From the NCBI GenBank assembly GCA_965644295.1, contig CBFFRP010000150.1, positions 248,001 to 312,000 of the forward strand: a stretch of DNA of 64,000 bases, in the 5' to 3' direction. Within the stretch, counting starts at the first letter, position 1, and every line of letters starts with the position of its first letter. Origin of the DNA: Paraphysomonas bandaiensis. Its lineage: Eukaryota; Chrysophyceae. The notes under the pieces were generated by a model. It searched no databases, had not been told where the DNA came from, and saw only the letters and a program-made list of their open reading frames with translations. Position numbers and translations under genes: made by a program. Shown here in pieces: positions 44,407 to 55,745 of the stretch.

Positions 44407-46479
44407 GGTAATGAATGATAGATTTATAAAATTGTGTTAGTTAATGAATACATGTGTATATAGTGAGGTTCGAGATAGAATTCTATTTAATGAAGGTGTT
44501 CATAGTGTATATATGTATATATATATATGGACGTATACAGCTACTGTGACTATGGTATATAACGGAGACTGTCCATACGTACACACGTACATACGTACAT
44601 ACGTACATAGCATCTAGTATACATATACGTGGTATGTATGTATTGGGGATACCAGAGTACGCATATGTCACCTGCTGGAGGGGAAGGACCATACTGTCAT
44701 ACGAACACCCACACACGACTACATGTACACACTACATGTACGTAACATATGGATATATGCGTACTACCAGAGTAGTCTGGTATACACTGTTACATGAGTG
44801 TGTCCATTCTTGTGGACATCACACTATCATGCAATGCATGCATAAGATACTGCATACTTACAGTTAAAATTTGTAACATCATGATAGATGACTTGTGTTT
44901 GGTAGTGCAACGATATATTCTAAATTATTCAACGAATGGTGACGTAAATCGCTGTGTAACTCGACCAGAATAATCAGTGATATTAACGGTTTCTGTGTAT
45001 GACCCTTCTTATCGATGAGAGATATTCTCCTAAAGTTAGTTTCATGTAGGGTATTCGTGATGAAAACTATACATAGAGGGACGGTGAAAGGTACAGTAGT
45101 TCGGCTTGAAGCTTTCGTAGTAATACTTGATCATATACTATTTCTTCCCAGCGATCTTGTACATCACTAATTTCATTGCGACCTTAACTGACGGAATAAG
45201 TGGAAGAGCATATTCAATTTATGATTAACGCTTTAAGAGTTATTTCATCAACTTTTATGTGAAAGAAGCATAGATGAATATGCCATGTCATCTGTTTACT
45301 TCGAGCACTAAAAATAGCTGCTATATCTCCTGTGAAAAAAAACCTAATAAAACAGTCTATTAGCAGTATTGGTCTATGCCATAACCGTAGAGCTAAAGAA
45401 TGGATTCATGTATTTCTAAACATTTACATTTGCATGCAGACTTGCATATGACTATGACATATGACACAGCCTTTTCTATACTCATATACTACACCATACC
45501 AAAGCCAATAATCTTGGCATCTGTATCATGGGATAAAAAAATATTGGAAGAGAAGTACCGTCCTTGTCCAAATGTTTGACCACGAGACGAAATATAGACT
45601 TCATGTGACCCGTAATCATGTAATTATATTCATTGGTGGTACACAAAATATAACACCGCTATTTTGCACTGAATCTACGCAGTCACACACCCGCCCAGCT
45701 GTTTACCAACTTAGCTGATCTTATAGATAGAATGCGCGATTTTTATAACTATTCATGACTTAAGTTTAAAGCCGTACATATTTAGCAAAGCCATGTACAC
45801 CTTCCCATTCCCTAACAACTAAGATACAAACATTTTGTCGAGCTTCTCGTGACCATATATGACTCATATAGGTCTAGGATATCATTGACTGAGACCCCTC
45901 ATCCTTTAAAATGTGCGTGGTCACTCATGATTACGTATGAACGATGCAAGTATGGTGTAGAATTCTGAAGCTTGCCTATTGCGACACTCCAAGAATAGCC
46001 GATATTTTATTAAAATCTATGCATACTTAGTTTTTAGTTTAATCAACACTGTCACTTTACGAGGGCATGATAGCATACTCTCGGAATGGAGCATATAGCA
46101 ATTCAGAAATTATATAGTAGCTTTATAGAAAAACAGTTAAGGGTGGAGTGAGCTTTTTCATTAGAAGTGTGAAAGTGTCCTAGAAGTGTGCTGTATATAA
46201 GCGAAGATCTAGCCTTTAAGTCAAAATTTACTTGACAACAACTGAGCAATCAGTCCTATCTTGTTTACTTTAACCTCTCTGAACAAGATCTAATCAACAT
46301 TGCAGCAGTAGTAGTGTTGACAAAGACCTTAGCTAGTACCACAATGTACCACCTAGCTGCGCTGCTATCTAATCAACTTCGAGTTACGTAGATATACGCA
46401 TAGTACTTTAAACCACCATAAATAAATATATATAGTTGACTATGATAGGATTATTAGTTACACAAGGGTGGCTTTGTGA
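44407..46479. other. 2-kb intergenic region, nothing recognised
   Basis: The proximal part holds TATATG and ACGTAC repeats (44,500-44,610). The rest, 44,870-46,440, has many stops in all frames and no convincing tRNA, rRNA or gene. Confidence 0.55.
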
Positions 46480-46952
46480 TTACGCAACAGAGATTCCTGG
46501 AAGATCCTTGAAATCCATGGCCTCAAGCATATCACGAGTATCACTGTCAATAATAATGACGTCCTGCTCAATAGCGGATTTCTGTATCGATATACACATG
46601 TTAATACAAACAATTTGTATGATTGAACTCAACATGACTCTTACCTCAGGGACAAAGTCGAGACGTCTCTCTCTCTCCTCCTCCTGCAACTTAAGAGAAA
46701 TTCCTCTAACGGGACCTCTCTGAATTCGCTTCATGAGATGAGTGATGAATCCTGCAATCTTATTTCTCATTCTCTTGGAAGGAACGACAGCCACCTCGCC
46801 AACAACTCTCTTATTGACATGGAAATCCAGAGTAAGACGAGAATAGTATTTCTCGATAATAACTCTGGAAGATTTCTTAACTGTCTTTGTACGCACACCC
46901 TACAGATAAAAATAAGCATCATCATGAGGGATATATAAGACATATATACCAT
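46480..46952 (-). CDS. RPS17: Ribosomal protein eS17
   Basis: Small-subunit ribosomal protein. Exons are 46952-46950 (the ATG alone), 46899-46645 and 46581-46480; introns are 50 and 63 bp. The product is 119 residues. The sequence follows eS17 almost residue by residue: [75 protein letters not shown] and DFVPE. After the second intron comes an Asp/Ile-rich tail, somewhat shorter than the animal protein (about 135 residues). The first intron directly follows the start codon. Confidence 0.97.
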
Positions 46953-47459
46953 TATGAAGAACTATGTAAGCCACTTGTGTATGCTAATATGATCTCATAT
47001 GAAATATACATACATAACTATCATCTCAACTCTCTTTCCATCAACAAAAATGTGACTGGTGGAACCGCATGTAATTCGTATCTTGAAACGTTTTCAGTTT
47101 CAGTAATCCTACATATGTATATCCTACGTAGATAACAATACACGACACAAACTGGGGGTGGTTGCGCATATGGATTTATTTCATTGAAAAATCATCGTTT
47201 TTTCAGTGAAAAGTGAAAAAAAGTGACTTTTTAATGAAAAAACGATGACTTTTCAATGAAATACATGATGAAACAAATCAATAAAATCGACATGCACAAC
47301 CATACCATATACTATACATACGTATAGCAACAGGTTGGGGATGTGCTGTACATAACCATAACTAGCTATTAACCATATCCCACATAACTCATACAAATAA
47401 TTCTATTTATTGAATATATTTAATTAATTCTTGTCTCTAAATCAAACCCTATTCTAATC
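46953..47459. promoter_or_regulatory. Bidirectional intergenic region RPS17 / CBM9-like gene
   Basis: Divergent promoter region that contains a long near-perfect hairpin at 47,178-47,262, listed separately. Otherwise AT-rich. Confidence 0.5.
47178..47262. repeat. Long inverted repeat, 28-bp arms
   Basis: The left arm 47,178-47,205 begins ATTTCATTGAAAAATCATCG. The right arm 47,235-47,262 is its inverse complement with one mismatch (A/G). The 29-base spacer is A-rich and itself contains AGTGAAAA/AAAGTGACTTTTT pieces that could extend the structure. Confidence 0.9.
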
Positions 47460-48212
47460 ATGTCTAAATTGGTTCTTATATGTATGAGTAGTTTGATTGT
47501 TCAAGCGGCTGCATTGCTATGTGACAATCTCTCTCTATCTGATGACCTTCCTTGCACTGAAGTCCCTCGTTGTAATGGTCAACAATATGCTCATATTACT
47601 GTTGATCAACTATCTAATGGATACGGTGACTCGAAGTCTTATTCGGATATATCTTTATGTTTTGATGACGATAGATTATATGTGAACCATGTTGCCCACA
47701 AGCAGGTATTCTTAACTCCCACGAGTTACACCCAGTGCAATGATCCTGTCTTCAATTCTAATGTCGGTGAGTTTTTCGTTGCTCCGTATATGGAATCAGA
47801 GCCCCATTGTTACAATGAGCTGGATATCTCTCCATTTAATGTCATGTTTGACGCTGGAATATACAATCCTAACTTGAATCGTTCTGGTATTGTGGGTTCA
47901 GAATTTGAATGCTCATCAAGCGGAATTACTAACTCCGTTGTACAAGACAGTGAGAATGAGACCTGGAGTGCGTCCATGTCGTTCCCTTTTTCTCTATTGA
48001 ATTGTCCCTTCAACTGCCCCTTGAAACAATACTGTGGGCATTCCACTCCAAACAATATCTACAGAGCAAATTTTTTCCGCATCAATGAGCTTGTGGAAAC
48101 AGCTTCCTGCACTTCATCGACATGTGAATATATGGCTTGGAGCCCAACTATGGTCGATCCCCCAGCTTTTCATGAACCCACTAAGTTCGGGTACCTTTTA
48201 TTGCAGCTTTAA
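47460..48212 (+). CDS. Secreted CBM9/DOMON-like carbohydrate-binding protein
   Basis: Single exon of 250 residues, TAA stop. Residues 1-20 are a signal peptide (MSKLVLICMSSLIVQAAALL). The remainder is a single CBM9-like beta-sandwich: DISLCFDDDRLYVNHVAHKQ, GEFFVAPYM...HCYNELDISPFNVMFDAGIYNP, then the family ending YRANFFRIN...YMAWSPTMVDPPAFHEPTKF and GYLLLQL. In the family this ending (R-x-NFxR ... WSPT ... FHxPxxFGxL) is highly typical. Fourteen or so Cys residues suggest disulfides in an extracellular environment. Homologues are common in oomycetes, chrysophytes and bacteria. The ligand is unknown; cell-wall or glycan binding is inference. Confidence 0.85.
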   Translation: MSKLVLICMSSLIVQAAALLCDNLSLSDDLPCTEVPRCNGQQYAHITVDQLSNGYGDSKSYSDISLCFDDDRLYVNHVAHKQVFLTPTSYTQCNDPVFNSNVGEFFVAPYMESEPHCYNELDISPFNVMFDAGIYNPNLNRSGIVGSEFECSSSGITNSVVQDSENETWSASMSFPFSLLNCPFNCPLKQYCGHSTPNNIYRANFFRINELVETASCTSSTCEYMAWSPTMVDPPAFHEPTKFGYLLLQL

Positions 48213-48927
48213 GTACATATGTGTTTCAGCTATGAATGGTGTTAAATTGCAATGTATATGGAACCTTTATGTGGATAAGAAATTTAAAGAGCTAATAACT
48301 AATAAAGCCAATATGTGATCTTGTTTATTTACTTGTACCATGTACGCATCCACACCCATTATGAATACATGAATACCATCGTGAACATATACGTAGAGCG
48401 TAGAGGAATATTCCTAGCACTCCTATATATATCGTACTTATCACTCCACTGTCGGCCACACAATATTCTAGTGCAATGTAATAATCAGATATTTCCTAGA
48501 CAATGAAAAATACCTGAAATGCAACTGTCTGTTTACTATTTATTCGTTATCCTTGTTCATCTGAATGTTCCTATGTCTTGTGTCATTTATTATCTCATTA
48601 AGCCCTATTTTACTGTTCACAATTACGCTATTTAAATGATATGAATATGCTATGGCCTATTCTGTTCCTAATGTATATACGTATATAGTATATACCATGA
48701 TACCTGGAGTTCGTGTCCACTGTACTAATTGTAATACCTGACTAAAACGTATGAAAGAATATCTCACACAAAGACGATTTTACTTTGCATTACGTATAAC
48801 CATGCGTAATAGATAATAGAAGTCTGCGATATGCAATATTCACCATATCAATGTACTGTAGAGCAACGAATAATAAGACACAGTTCAATCAACAATAGAA
48901 TTTTGAAATACAAGGGTGAATGTGGGC
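48213..48927. other. Convergent intergenic region
   Basis: AT-rich sequence between converging genes; nothing recognised. Confidence 0.6.
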
Positions 48928-50289
48928 TTATGGATTGGATACTACTTTGCACTGCACAGCTACTACTCTGCAAGTGGTCGCGGCACCATTGGGCATAGCA
49001 TCAGATACAACAACTCGGGTTTTGCCCATACCAAAACGGTGACATATAAGGCCCCATAACGAATTTGTAGTATAGCACAAATAAAGCCAGTCACTGTACC
49101 AATCTTCTCGCACACTCTTCTGTTGCACCAGAAGCATTAGGTTGTAGAAGCCCTGAAAAGCGATGGTTATCACGAAAATAAAAAGGCACTGGCGATTTAC
49201 TACATGCGGAAATAGCTCACCTGCATGCGTAATAGCAGAATCCCTACGGCAATTAGTTCACTAGGCGGGACGGAACTAGTGGAGCAAAATTGCCATACTC
49301 GGGCGATTGTCATAAACAGAAAAGAGAACTGTATTAAAAAATGACCACAATATATGACAAAAAGAAGCGAGACATTCAACAGAGGTGTGATACTGTAGGC
49401 AAAATGTAAACAACGAAATATATACTTATACCATAAGTCTGCCCATACCATATACACCACTGGGTAGTACATTAACTTATTGGCCATGAGGCGTAGACTG
49501 CCACTTCTTGTAGTAAACTCAGTCTCGGTGTGTAGTGAGGGGTCAACAACAGGAAGAGCTGGTTCACTGCAGTCAGTGTCAATAGTTGATGTACTTGGCT
49601 TCATCGGGCCATTTTGGACGTCACTGGCCAATAAAAGTAGCTGCAGGTACATCAATTATTATTAAGTACAAGATATCACAAACTTACTCTGTACCGCACT
49701 ACCAAGTACGAAAGCAGTATGTATACAAACATAACCCACGCAAGGCCGTAATAAAGTGCGAGCCTCTCCACGCTTCCAGATGTTTTCGCATCTGAAATCC
49801 AGCACCACCCCTCATTTACTTTGTCATAGTCCCCTATATCACTATCAATGACATTTTAGAAAGTTAGAGAGTACTAGCACCAGTAAAAAAAGGTATCAAT
49901 CCAGCTGGTACCGATATTGACCACACGAAGAGGTGATATCTGTAAATATCGCCTTCTGGTTTATACTGAGTTATAGACTTATCAGCAATGGACATCCTGA
50001 GTAATATATAGCTTATAACAACAGCCCATAGCAGGCCGGAGGATCCAAAAAATTGAATTGCAAATGCTTGTAGTAAGCAAGACCATTCCTGATGTGCAGG
50101 TAGTGCAACAACACCTAAGCTATCTAGACAAGCACAAGTTGTTTGAATGACAATTAATTGTCGAGACAATGAACGTTGCCAATGTGGATATCGATAATAA
50201 CTTATCAAAACTACAGTACCTGCCAAGCCTCCTATACAAGAGCCCACATAGCTGGCTATGAATACAGCTGTAGGACTTTGTAACGACAT
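48928..50289 (-). CDS. Seven-transmembrane receptor, cAMP-receptor-like (class E) GPCR
   Basis: Exons 50289-49875, 49833-49688, 49640-49221 and 49152-48928 join in frame to 401 residues. The N-terminus is short and extracellular. TM1 is SYVGSCIGGLAGTVVLISYY. TM2 and TM3 follow (RQLIVIQTTCACLDSLGVVA; LQAFAIQFFGSSGLLWAVVI), then TM4 (FVWSISVPAGLIPFFT). The loop has EGWCWI, the conserved Cys-Trp element of the Dictyostelium CAR-like family. TM5 is LAWVMFVYILLSYLVV. After a Ser/Thr-rich third loop, YYPVVYMVWAD marks TM6, and GFYNLMLL marks the start or remainder of TM7. Within exon 3 a further 39-bp in-frame intron (GTATAAG...CTACAG) is possible, so the TM6-7 part is uncertain. Ligand unknown. 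Confidence 0.75.
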
Positions 50290-50989
50290 GACACTATATA
50301 TTAACAAACTCGTGATGTCATCATACTGATTCACAGATCATCAAGATATATTACCACTCAATGTGTGTGGATATAATCTACTAGAGGATGTTAACTTGGA
50401 GCTTAAAGGGACTGCTTGTGGGCTAGAAGACATGCATATGATCGACATCGTCAGGCGGTAGATGGGAGGAGTGTGGGAAAATCATTATACATAACTTTCC
50501 ATGTGAAAAATCACCGATATTTGCTATTTTGAAGACAAAAAACTATAATATACTATAAAAATAAGTAAAATATTGTCAGTCTAGTTCCTACAAAAACGGA
50601 AATTTGAAACCGCACTTCTAGACCTGGAGTTGTTCCATGTCCGTTTTATTCGGTATAGTACGGTATATTACGGTATTCTTTAAAAATGAAATATAGCCAC
50701 ACAGCAACTGTTCTGACGGCTGGCATGGAATAAGAGAATCATAGTGTGAAGGGTATACTGTGTACGTATGTGCTGTATATTAGGCATGATGTACGCATAG
50801 TTGTTATGTATGTATATGTATGTATAGCAGTATACCATATATGTATAGCTGTATGTATATGTATGTACTGTATGTATGTATATGTAAAGCATCACCATCC
50901 CACATATGCTCCATTCCAAACCGACCATATAGATCCAATACCTCTTATAGTAGGATACCATTCATTAGTTTACATAAATCTGCATTAGA
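50290..50989. promoter_or_regulatory. Bidirectional intergenic region GPCR / succinyl-CoA ligase
   Basis: Contains TATGTATATG repeats at 50,805-50,885; no gene recognised. Confidence 0.5.
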
Positions 50990-52517
50990 ATGAGCCTGAT
51001 TGCAAAGACTATCGTCCAGAGATGTGCTCCGTTAAGATCGGTAGAGTGTATATATATACACACATCTCTATAATTAACAGCCACATATATACACAGGTTG
51101 CCACTACTGGAAGTCGAAGATTTCTTAATGTCCATGAATATGCCAGTATGGAAATAATGAGAGGATTTGACATTCCAGTGCCTAAGAGTAAGGTAGCTCA
51201 CTCAGCTGAAGAGGCGGGTGAGGTCTATCGTCAAGTTATTGGAGAGGGGAACGATTGTGTTATTAAGGCAATGGTGCTGACTGGTGGAAGAGGTTTGGGT
51301 CATTTTGATTCCGGGTTAAAGGGTGGTGTACATTTATGCAGTTCACCTGATGAAGTTGTTGATTACTCAAAGAAAATGCTCGGAAGTAATTTGATAACGA
51401 AACAAACGACTGCTGCTGGTCTACCCTGCAACAAGGTCATGCTTGCCGAACGCATGTATCTGCGTCGTGAAATGTATCTTTCAATAATGCTTGATCGTGC
51501 GGCTGGTGGGCCAATCTTTGTGGTGTCTCCTGCGGGTGGAACTTCTATTGAGGATGTTGCAGAGGCTACACCTGAGCTAATATTCAAACAACCCGTTGAC
51601 ATTGCCGCGGGAATTACTAGCGAACAAACTGAGTACATTGCTAACTCTCTGGGATTCAAGAAAGGAACTCCTGGGCATTCAAAGTGCCAGGATGTTGTCA
51701 CTAAGCTGTACCAGCTCTTCCGCGAGAAGGACTGTACTTTACTTGAAATCAATCCCCTTGCAGAGACACCAGATGGGCGTGTGCTTGTCTGTGACGCCAA
51801 AATTAACTTCGATGATAATGCGGAGTTCAGACAGAATGAGGTGTTCTCTTACCGTGACAGAAGCCAGGAAGATTTCAGAGAAGTGGAAGTGAGTGCGTGC
51901 AGTTACTGACCACTCATTGTTTTGACGTTTATATGTAGGCTGCCAAGTATGATCTTAACTACATTGGTCTTACCGGTAATATTGGGTGCATGGTTAACGG
52001 TGCCGGGCTTGCCATGTCTACTATGGATATTATAAAGCTGAAGGGAGGCGACCCGGCTAACTTCTTGGATGTGGGCGGAGGTGCCACTGAAGAACAGGTG
52101 CAGAAAGCATTTGAGCTCCTCAATGCAGACAAGAGCGTCAAGGCGATATTCGTCAATATATTCGGTGGAATCATGAAGTGAGTACCCTTTCGATATCACT
52201 TGGATGACTGTAGCTGATATGTTTCTTATTTAGGTGCGATATTATTGCTCAAGGAGTTCTCAATGCAGCGAGAAACATCGGCTTGAAGAAGCCTGTGATA
52301 ATCCGACTCAAAGGTACAAATGTGGAAGCCGCCAAGAAACTCATTCAGGTTAATATATATTGACTATTGTTATTTTCTAATATAACGTACTCAGAACTCG
52401 GAATTGAAAATGATCGTTTCCGATGACTTCGCTGATGCCGCTGAGAAGGCTGTAAAAGTTGCTGACATTGTCAAGTATGCTGAAGCCGTAAATTTACATG
52501 TAGAGTTTGAGGAATAA
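50990..52517 (+). CDS. SUCLA2: Succinyl-CoA ligase beta subunit, mitochondrial
   Basis: TCA-cycle enzyme that pairs succinyl-CoA cleavage with ADP or GDP phosphorylation. Exons 50990-51040, 51097-51888, 51939-52177, 52234-52348 and 52395-52517 (46-56-bp introns) give 439 residues. The N-terminus ([17 protein letters not shown]) is a presequence. ATP-grasp features: [74 protein letters not shown]. The C-terminal ligase domain has [47 protein letters not shown] and [11 protein letters not shown]. Whether it is the ADP or GDP form is not decided by motif here; the symbol denotes the family. GRGLG with Leu replaces the Lys of the usual GRGKG in the nucleotide-binding loop. Confidence 0.95.
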
Positions 52518-54005
52518 GTTGATCGTATTATGGTGCTAAAATGTTTGTGTAATTACATTTAATAAGCATCTAATGTCTAATTGCTAAAGTTACCCTCATC
52601 ACATCTTCAACTGCATTTGCATTCCGCAGGTGTCTATGAAATATTAAAGCGCAAAAACATGAGGGCCTCCAATCGATGAGGTGCCATGGATTCGCCTACA
52701 TCACACATGATTTTGATTTTTGCTCTGCCGAAAAGCCTTTCTACACAATTAGTAATGGAGTAAATATGCTTTAAGCAGCGTACTTAGTTGGTTTCGTCGT
52801 GCGTAGTGCGTAGTCGCTTTTGTTCTTTGTGCGCTTGGTGACTTCTCACTTCTCATCAGTGAGTCGACACCATCATCGTCTTTTTCTTCTTCTTCATCAG
52901 TTTTGCTTGAGCTGCGCCTTCTCAGGTCGAGTGAGAGTGTCCTCCAAACCGCTTTGGACGTTCATACTACTTATACATATCTTAAAACTAGAAGGGTATT
53001 GAACACAACATTTACGCCATGAAGTAAGGTCAAGAGGAAAGAAACGTATTCGACCGTACAAACAAACAGCACCTTTCAGAATGTAATATAATGACCAATA
53101 TATTAAAACAGAGACGATAATATCAGGAGGAAGACCTTGGTTACAGATAGCAGTGGTGTAGCAATGAATAATAATCAGTAATGGTGATTGCTATTAAGGG
53201 CAATAAATGGTTATCGTCCTAAATCTTTCCAAGTTCTAATCCTAATATGTTCTTATACAAAATAGCAAATAATTGCCAATTAATTGCAACCTTTCTACGA
53301 GCAATTAATTCGCAATTATTACGTATATTCCATGCAATTTAATTGCAATTACAACTAATTGCAATTCAATTAATTGTTGCGAAGCCCTGGTAGTGTGTAT
53401 TAATATATTCAAAACTGAGTTCAATTTCTCAAATTGAAAAAGCTTTCAATGATAGAGTAAAAAGTGCAGCTTTAATAAACTCTGATAAAAGAACAAAAAA
53501 GTTTGGGAAGAGTAATACATGTAGTGCATACCACTGTCAATTTAGCAGCTACTGTGAGGAATTAAGATTCACTAAGTAGTCAGTGCTCAACCCCTCCAAC
53601 AGCCATACATTAGCTGCCAACATTTCTTGCCCAACTGTCCCTTTATCGAAACGGGTTATTATTATTTACTGTGGTCTTCATTTCTATTATTGCTAAATTG
53701 AAAATCAACAACTAATTGATACGCAATACACAACCATGAAAGTTGCATCCAGCCAGGTGCTTGACAAGTTGCATCGCTATTTACTATTTACAATCTAACT
53801 ATGTACCGTATTACCGTATTGGCAGGAATAATACGTATAGCATCAACTAATTGCTCCATGATAAAGCAATAATATCATTACGAACTAGGAAGCACATTAA
53901 TATTCATTACAGCGATACTCGTTGCCGTAGTAGTAGGGTACAACCCAAATGAGCATAAAACCTATCCCGACAGCACAAATTCAGACAAAACCAGAAGAAT
54001 ATATA
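52518..54005. other. 1.5-kb convergent intergenic region with AT palindromes
   Basis: Includes a TTAATTGCAATTA-rich stretch at 53,260-53,395 that ends in GCGAAGCCCTGG and is related to 17,330-17,440. A Ser/His/Phe-rich 60-codon frame at 52,820-53,002 is not supported. No gene recognised. Confidence 0.6.
53260..53395. repeat. AT-rich palindromic repeat (TAATTGCAATTA type)
   Basis: Dense near-palindromes such as AATTAATTGCAA and TTTAATTGCAATTACAACTA. The same style occurs at 17,330-17,440 and 20,605-20,665, each next to a GCG-AGGCC/AGCC-CGG box, suggesting one dispersed family. Confidence 0.5.
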
Positions 54006-55034
54006 CTACAAGTCTACTTTGTATATGCACCCGGTCGACCTCTCAGTGATGTATAAATAGTTGCCACTGTATACAGTAATCGTAACTTAGTGTATATACA
54101 TGTGAAAGATACGTACTTAATTGCGAGGCCGCTTAGTTCGGGACCGGCAACAGTTATATTAGACTGAATCTGGCCTGTAGGTGATATGACAAACACTCGG
54201 CCCTCTTGAGCTCCATCTGAAATGCGAATTCACACGATTACATTCAAATATGAGATTAACTGCATGAAAGTCGTCACCTGCAACATCGTACTGTGCAACG
54301 TATAGAGTGCCATTTTTGTCACACACGATTGAACAAGGGCCAACTCCACCACTCAATTGACAAAATACGCTTCCATTATATACACCAGCAGGTTTTTCAA
54401 AGTATCGTAATATACGATTCGTCATCTGCTCCGCTACATAACTGCCGAATACACGAAATTATCATGTTAATAACAGACAATACTAGAATAGTTACATAAA
54501 TTTTCCGTTCGGTGATGTGGCGATTCCTGATGGATATGCAAGGCTTTCAAGTGATATTGGTTTAAGGATTTGTCCAGATGAAGAATTGGTGATAACAAAA
54601 AGACTACCAATGGGGCGGTCCAGCCCAGTTTCACCGAAAGGTCCGCTATCTGTGAAAAATAGATTTCCATGTGCATCGTTAATAATGGTACTCGGGCCTT
54701 TCAATGGCTTATCTTCGTAAACGCCAACAACAATAGATTGACCACCATCATTATGTACCGCAAGAACAGCGCCGTGAGCATAATCAGTAATATAAAGCGT
54801 GCCATCTCTGTCAAACACCGCTCCACTGGGTTGACCATGGGTCATATGTACCCGCTCAACCTTTTCCAATTCATTAACCATCATAACCTCACCAGACGAC
54901 TGGTAGAGAAAATGTAAATTTCTATTGTCGTCAAAGAAAGGACAGCAGATGTCATTGGATAAATTCTGTATAAACGGCTTTGCTCTAACAGAATTCAGCA
55001 TTTCTTCCGTCAAAAGATGACCCTTCAAAGCCAA
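54006..55034 (-). CDS. NHL/SMP-30-like beta-propeller protein
   Basis: Six-bladed propeller of the gluconolactonase/SMP-30/NHL class. Exons (3' part certain): ...-54497, 54441-54278, 54216-54117 and 54066-54006, TAG stop. Blade repeats are visible as HGQPSGAVFDRDGTLYITDY, GPSTIINDAHGNLFFTDSG, YPSGIATSPNGK, GPCSIVCDKNGTLYVAQYD and LSGLAINGNYLYITERS. Each has the Gly-x-Pro-x-Gly and Asp-Gly-x-LYxTD patterns of calcium- or substrate-binding propellers. The first in-frame ATG is at 55,002; similarity seems to begin a little earlier and an in-frame TAA lies just upstream, so an upstream exon ending at an AG near 55,043 is possible. No signal peptide is visible on the exons seen. About 330 residues. 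Substrate unknown. Confidence 0.8.
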
Positions 55035-55745
55035 AAAAAATACTTAAAGGTAGAATATATATTGAGTCTGGTTGTCAACGCTGGTTAGCTCTAATACAGC
55101 ACTATATGATGCAACAGCATCAGCCTTGAATTGCGCTTGTGGAGAAAGATACATACATAGGCGTATATATGCACACCACCACTACAGCCCAAAGAAAAAA
55201 TGAAACGTTTTTTTTTCACAAGCAACAACAGTTATCGTACCTGTATACCACTACATACGTACATACATACATACATACATACATACATACATACATACAT
55301 ACATACATACATACATACATACATACATACATACATACATACATACATACATACATACATACATACATACATACATACATACATACATACATACATACAT
55401 ACATACATTCATACATACATACATACATACATACATACATACATACATACATACATACATACATACATACATACATACATACATACATACATACATACAT
55501 ACATACATACATACATACATACATACATACATACATACATACATACATACATACATACATACATACATACATACATACATACATACATACATACATACAT
55601 ACATACATACATACATACATACATACATACACAGGGCCACAAAGTAGTATGGATGGTATATTAAACATCTTCTTCTCCTGCACACTTCACTATGTACTTC
55701 ATGTAAACTTCATATCTTCTCTACCAATCACATCACATCACAAAT
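55035..55745. other. Divergent intergenic region with tetranucleotide array
   Basis: Between the NHL-like and FG-GAP genes, head-to-head. About half of the interval is the (CATA)n array annotated separately. A further 5' exon of the NHL gene may lie at 55,080-55,140. Confidence 0.6.
55253..55632. repeat. (CATA)n microsatellite, about 93 units
   Basis: Almost uninterrupted ACAT repeat of about 375 bp, with a single T substitution near 55,409 and a CGT near 55,258. Same unit as the array at 6573-6776. Confidence 0.97.

Noticed and set aside
44870-46430. Searched for tRNA, 5S or snRNA genes in the large empty gap and others
   Set aside because: No convincing T-arm (GGTTCGANNCC) with paired acceptor stem and no snRNA consensus was seen; by-eye search only.
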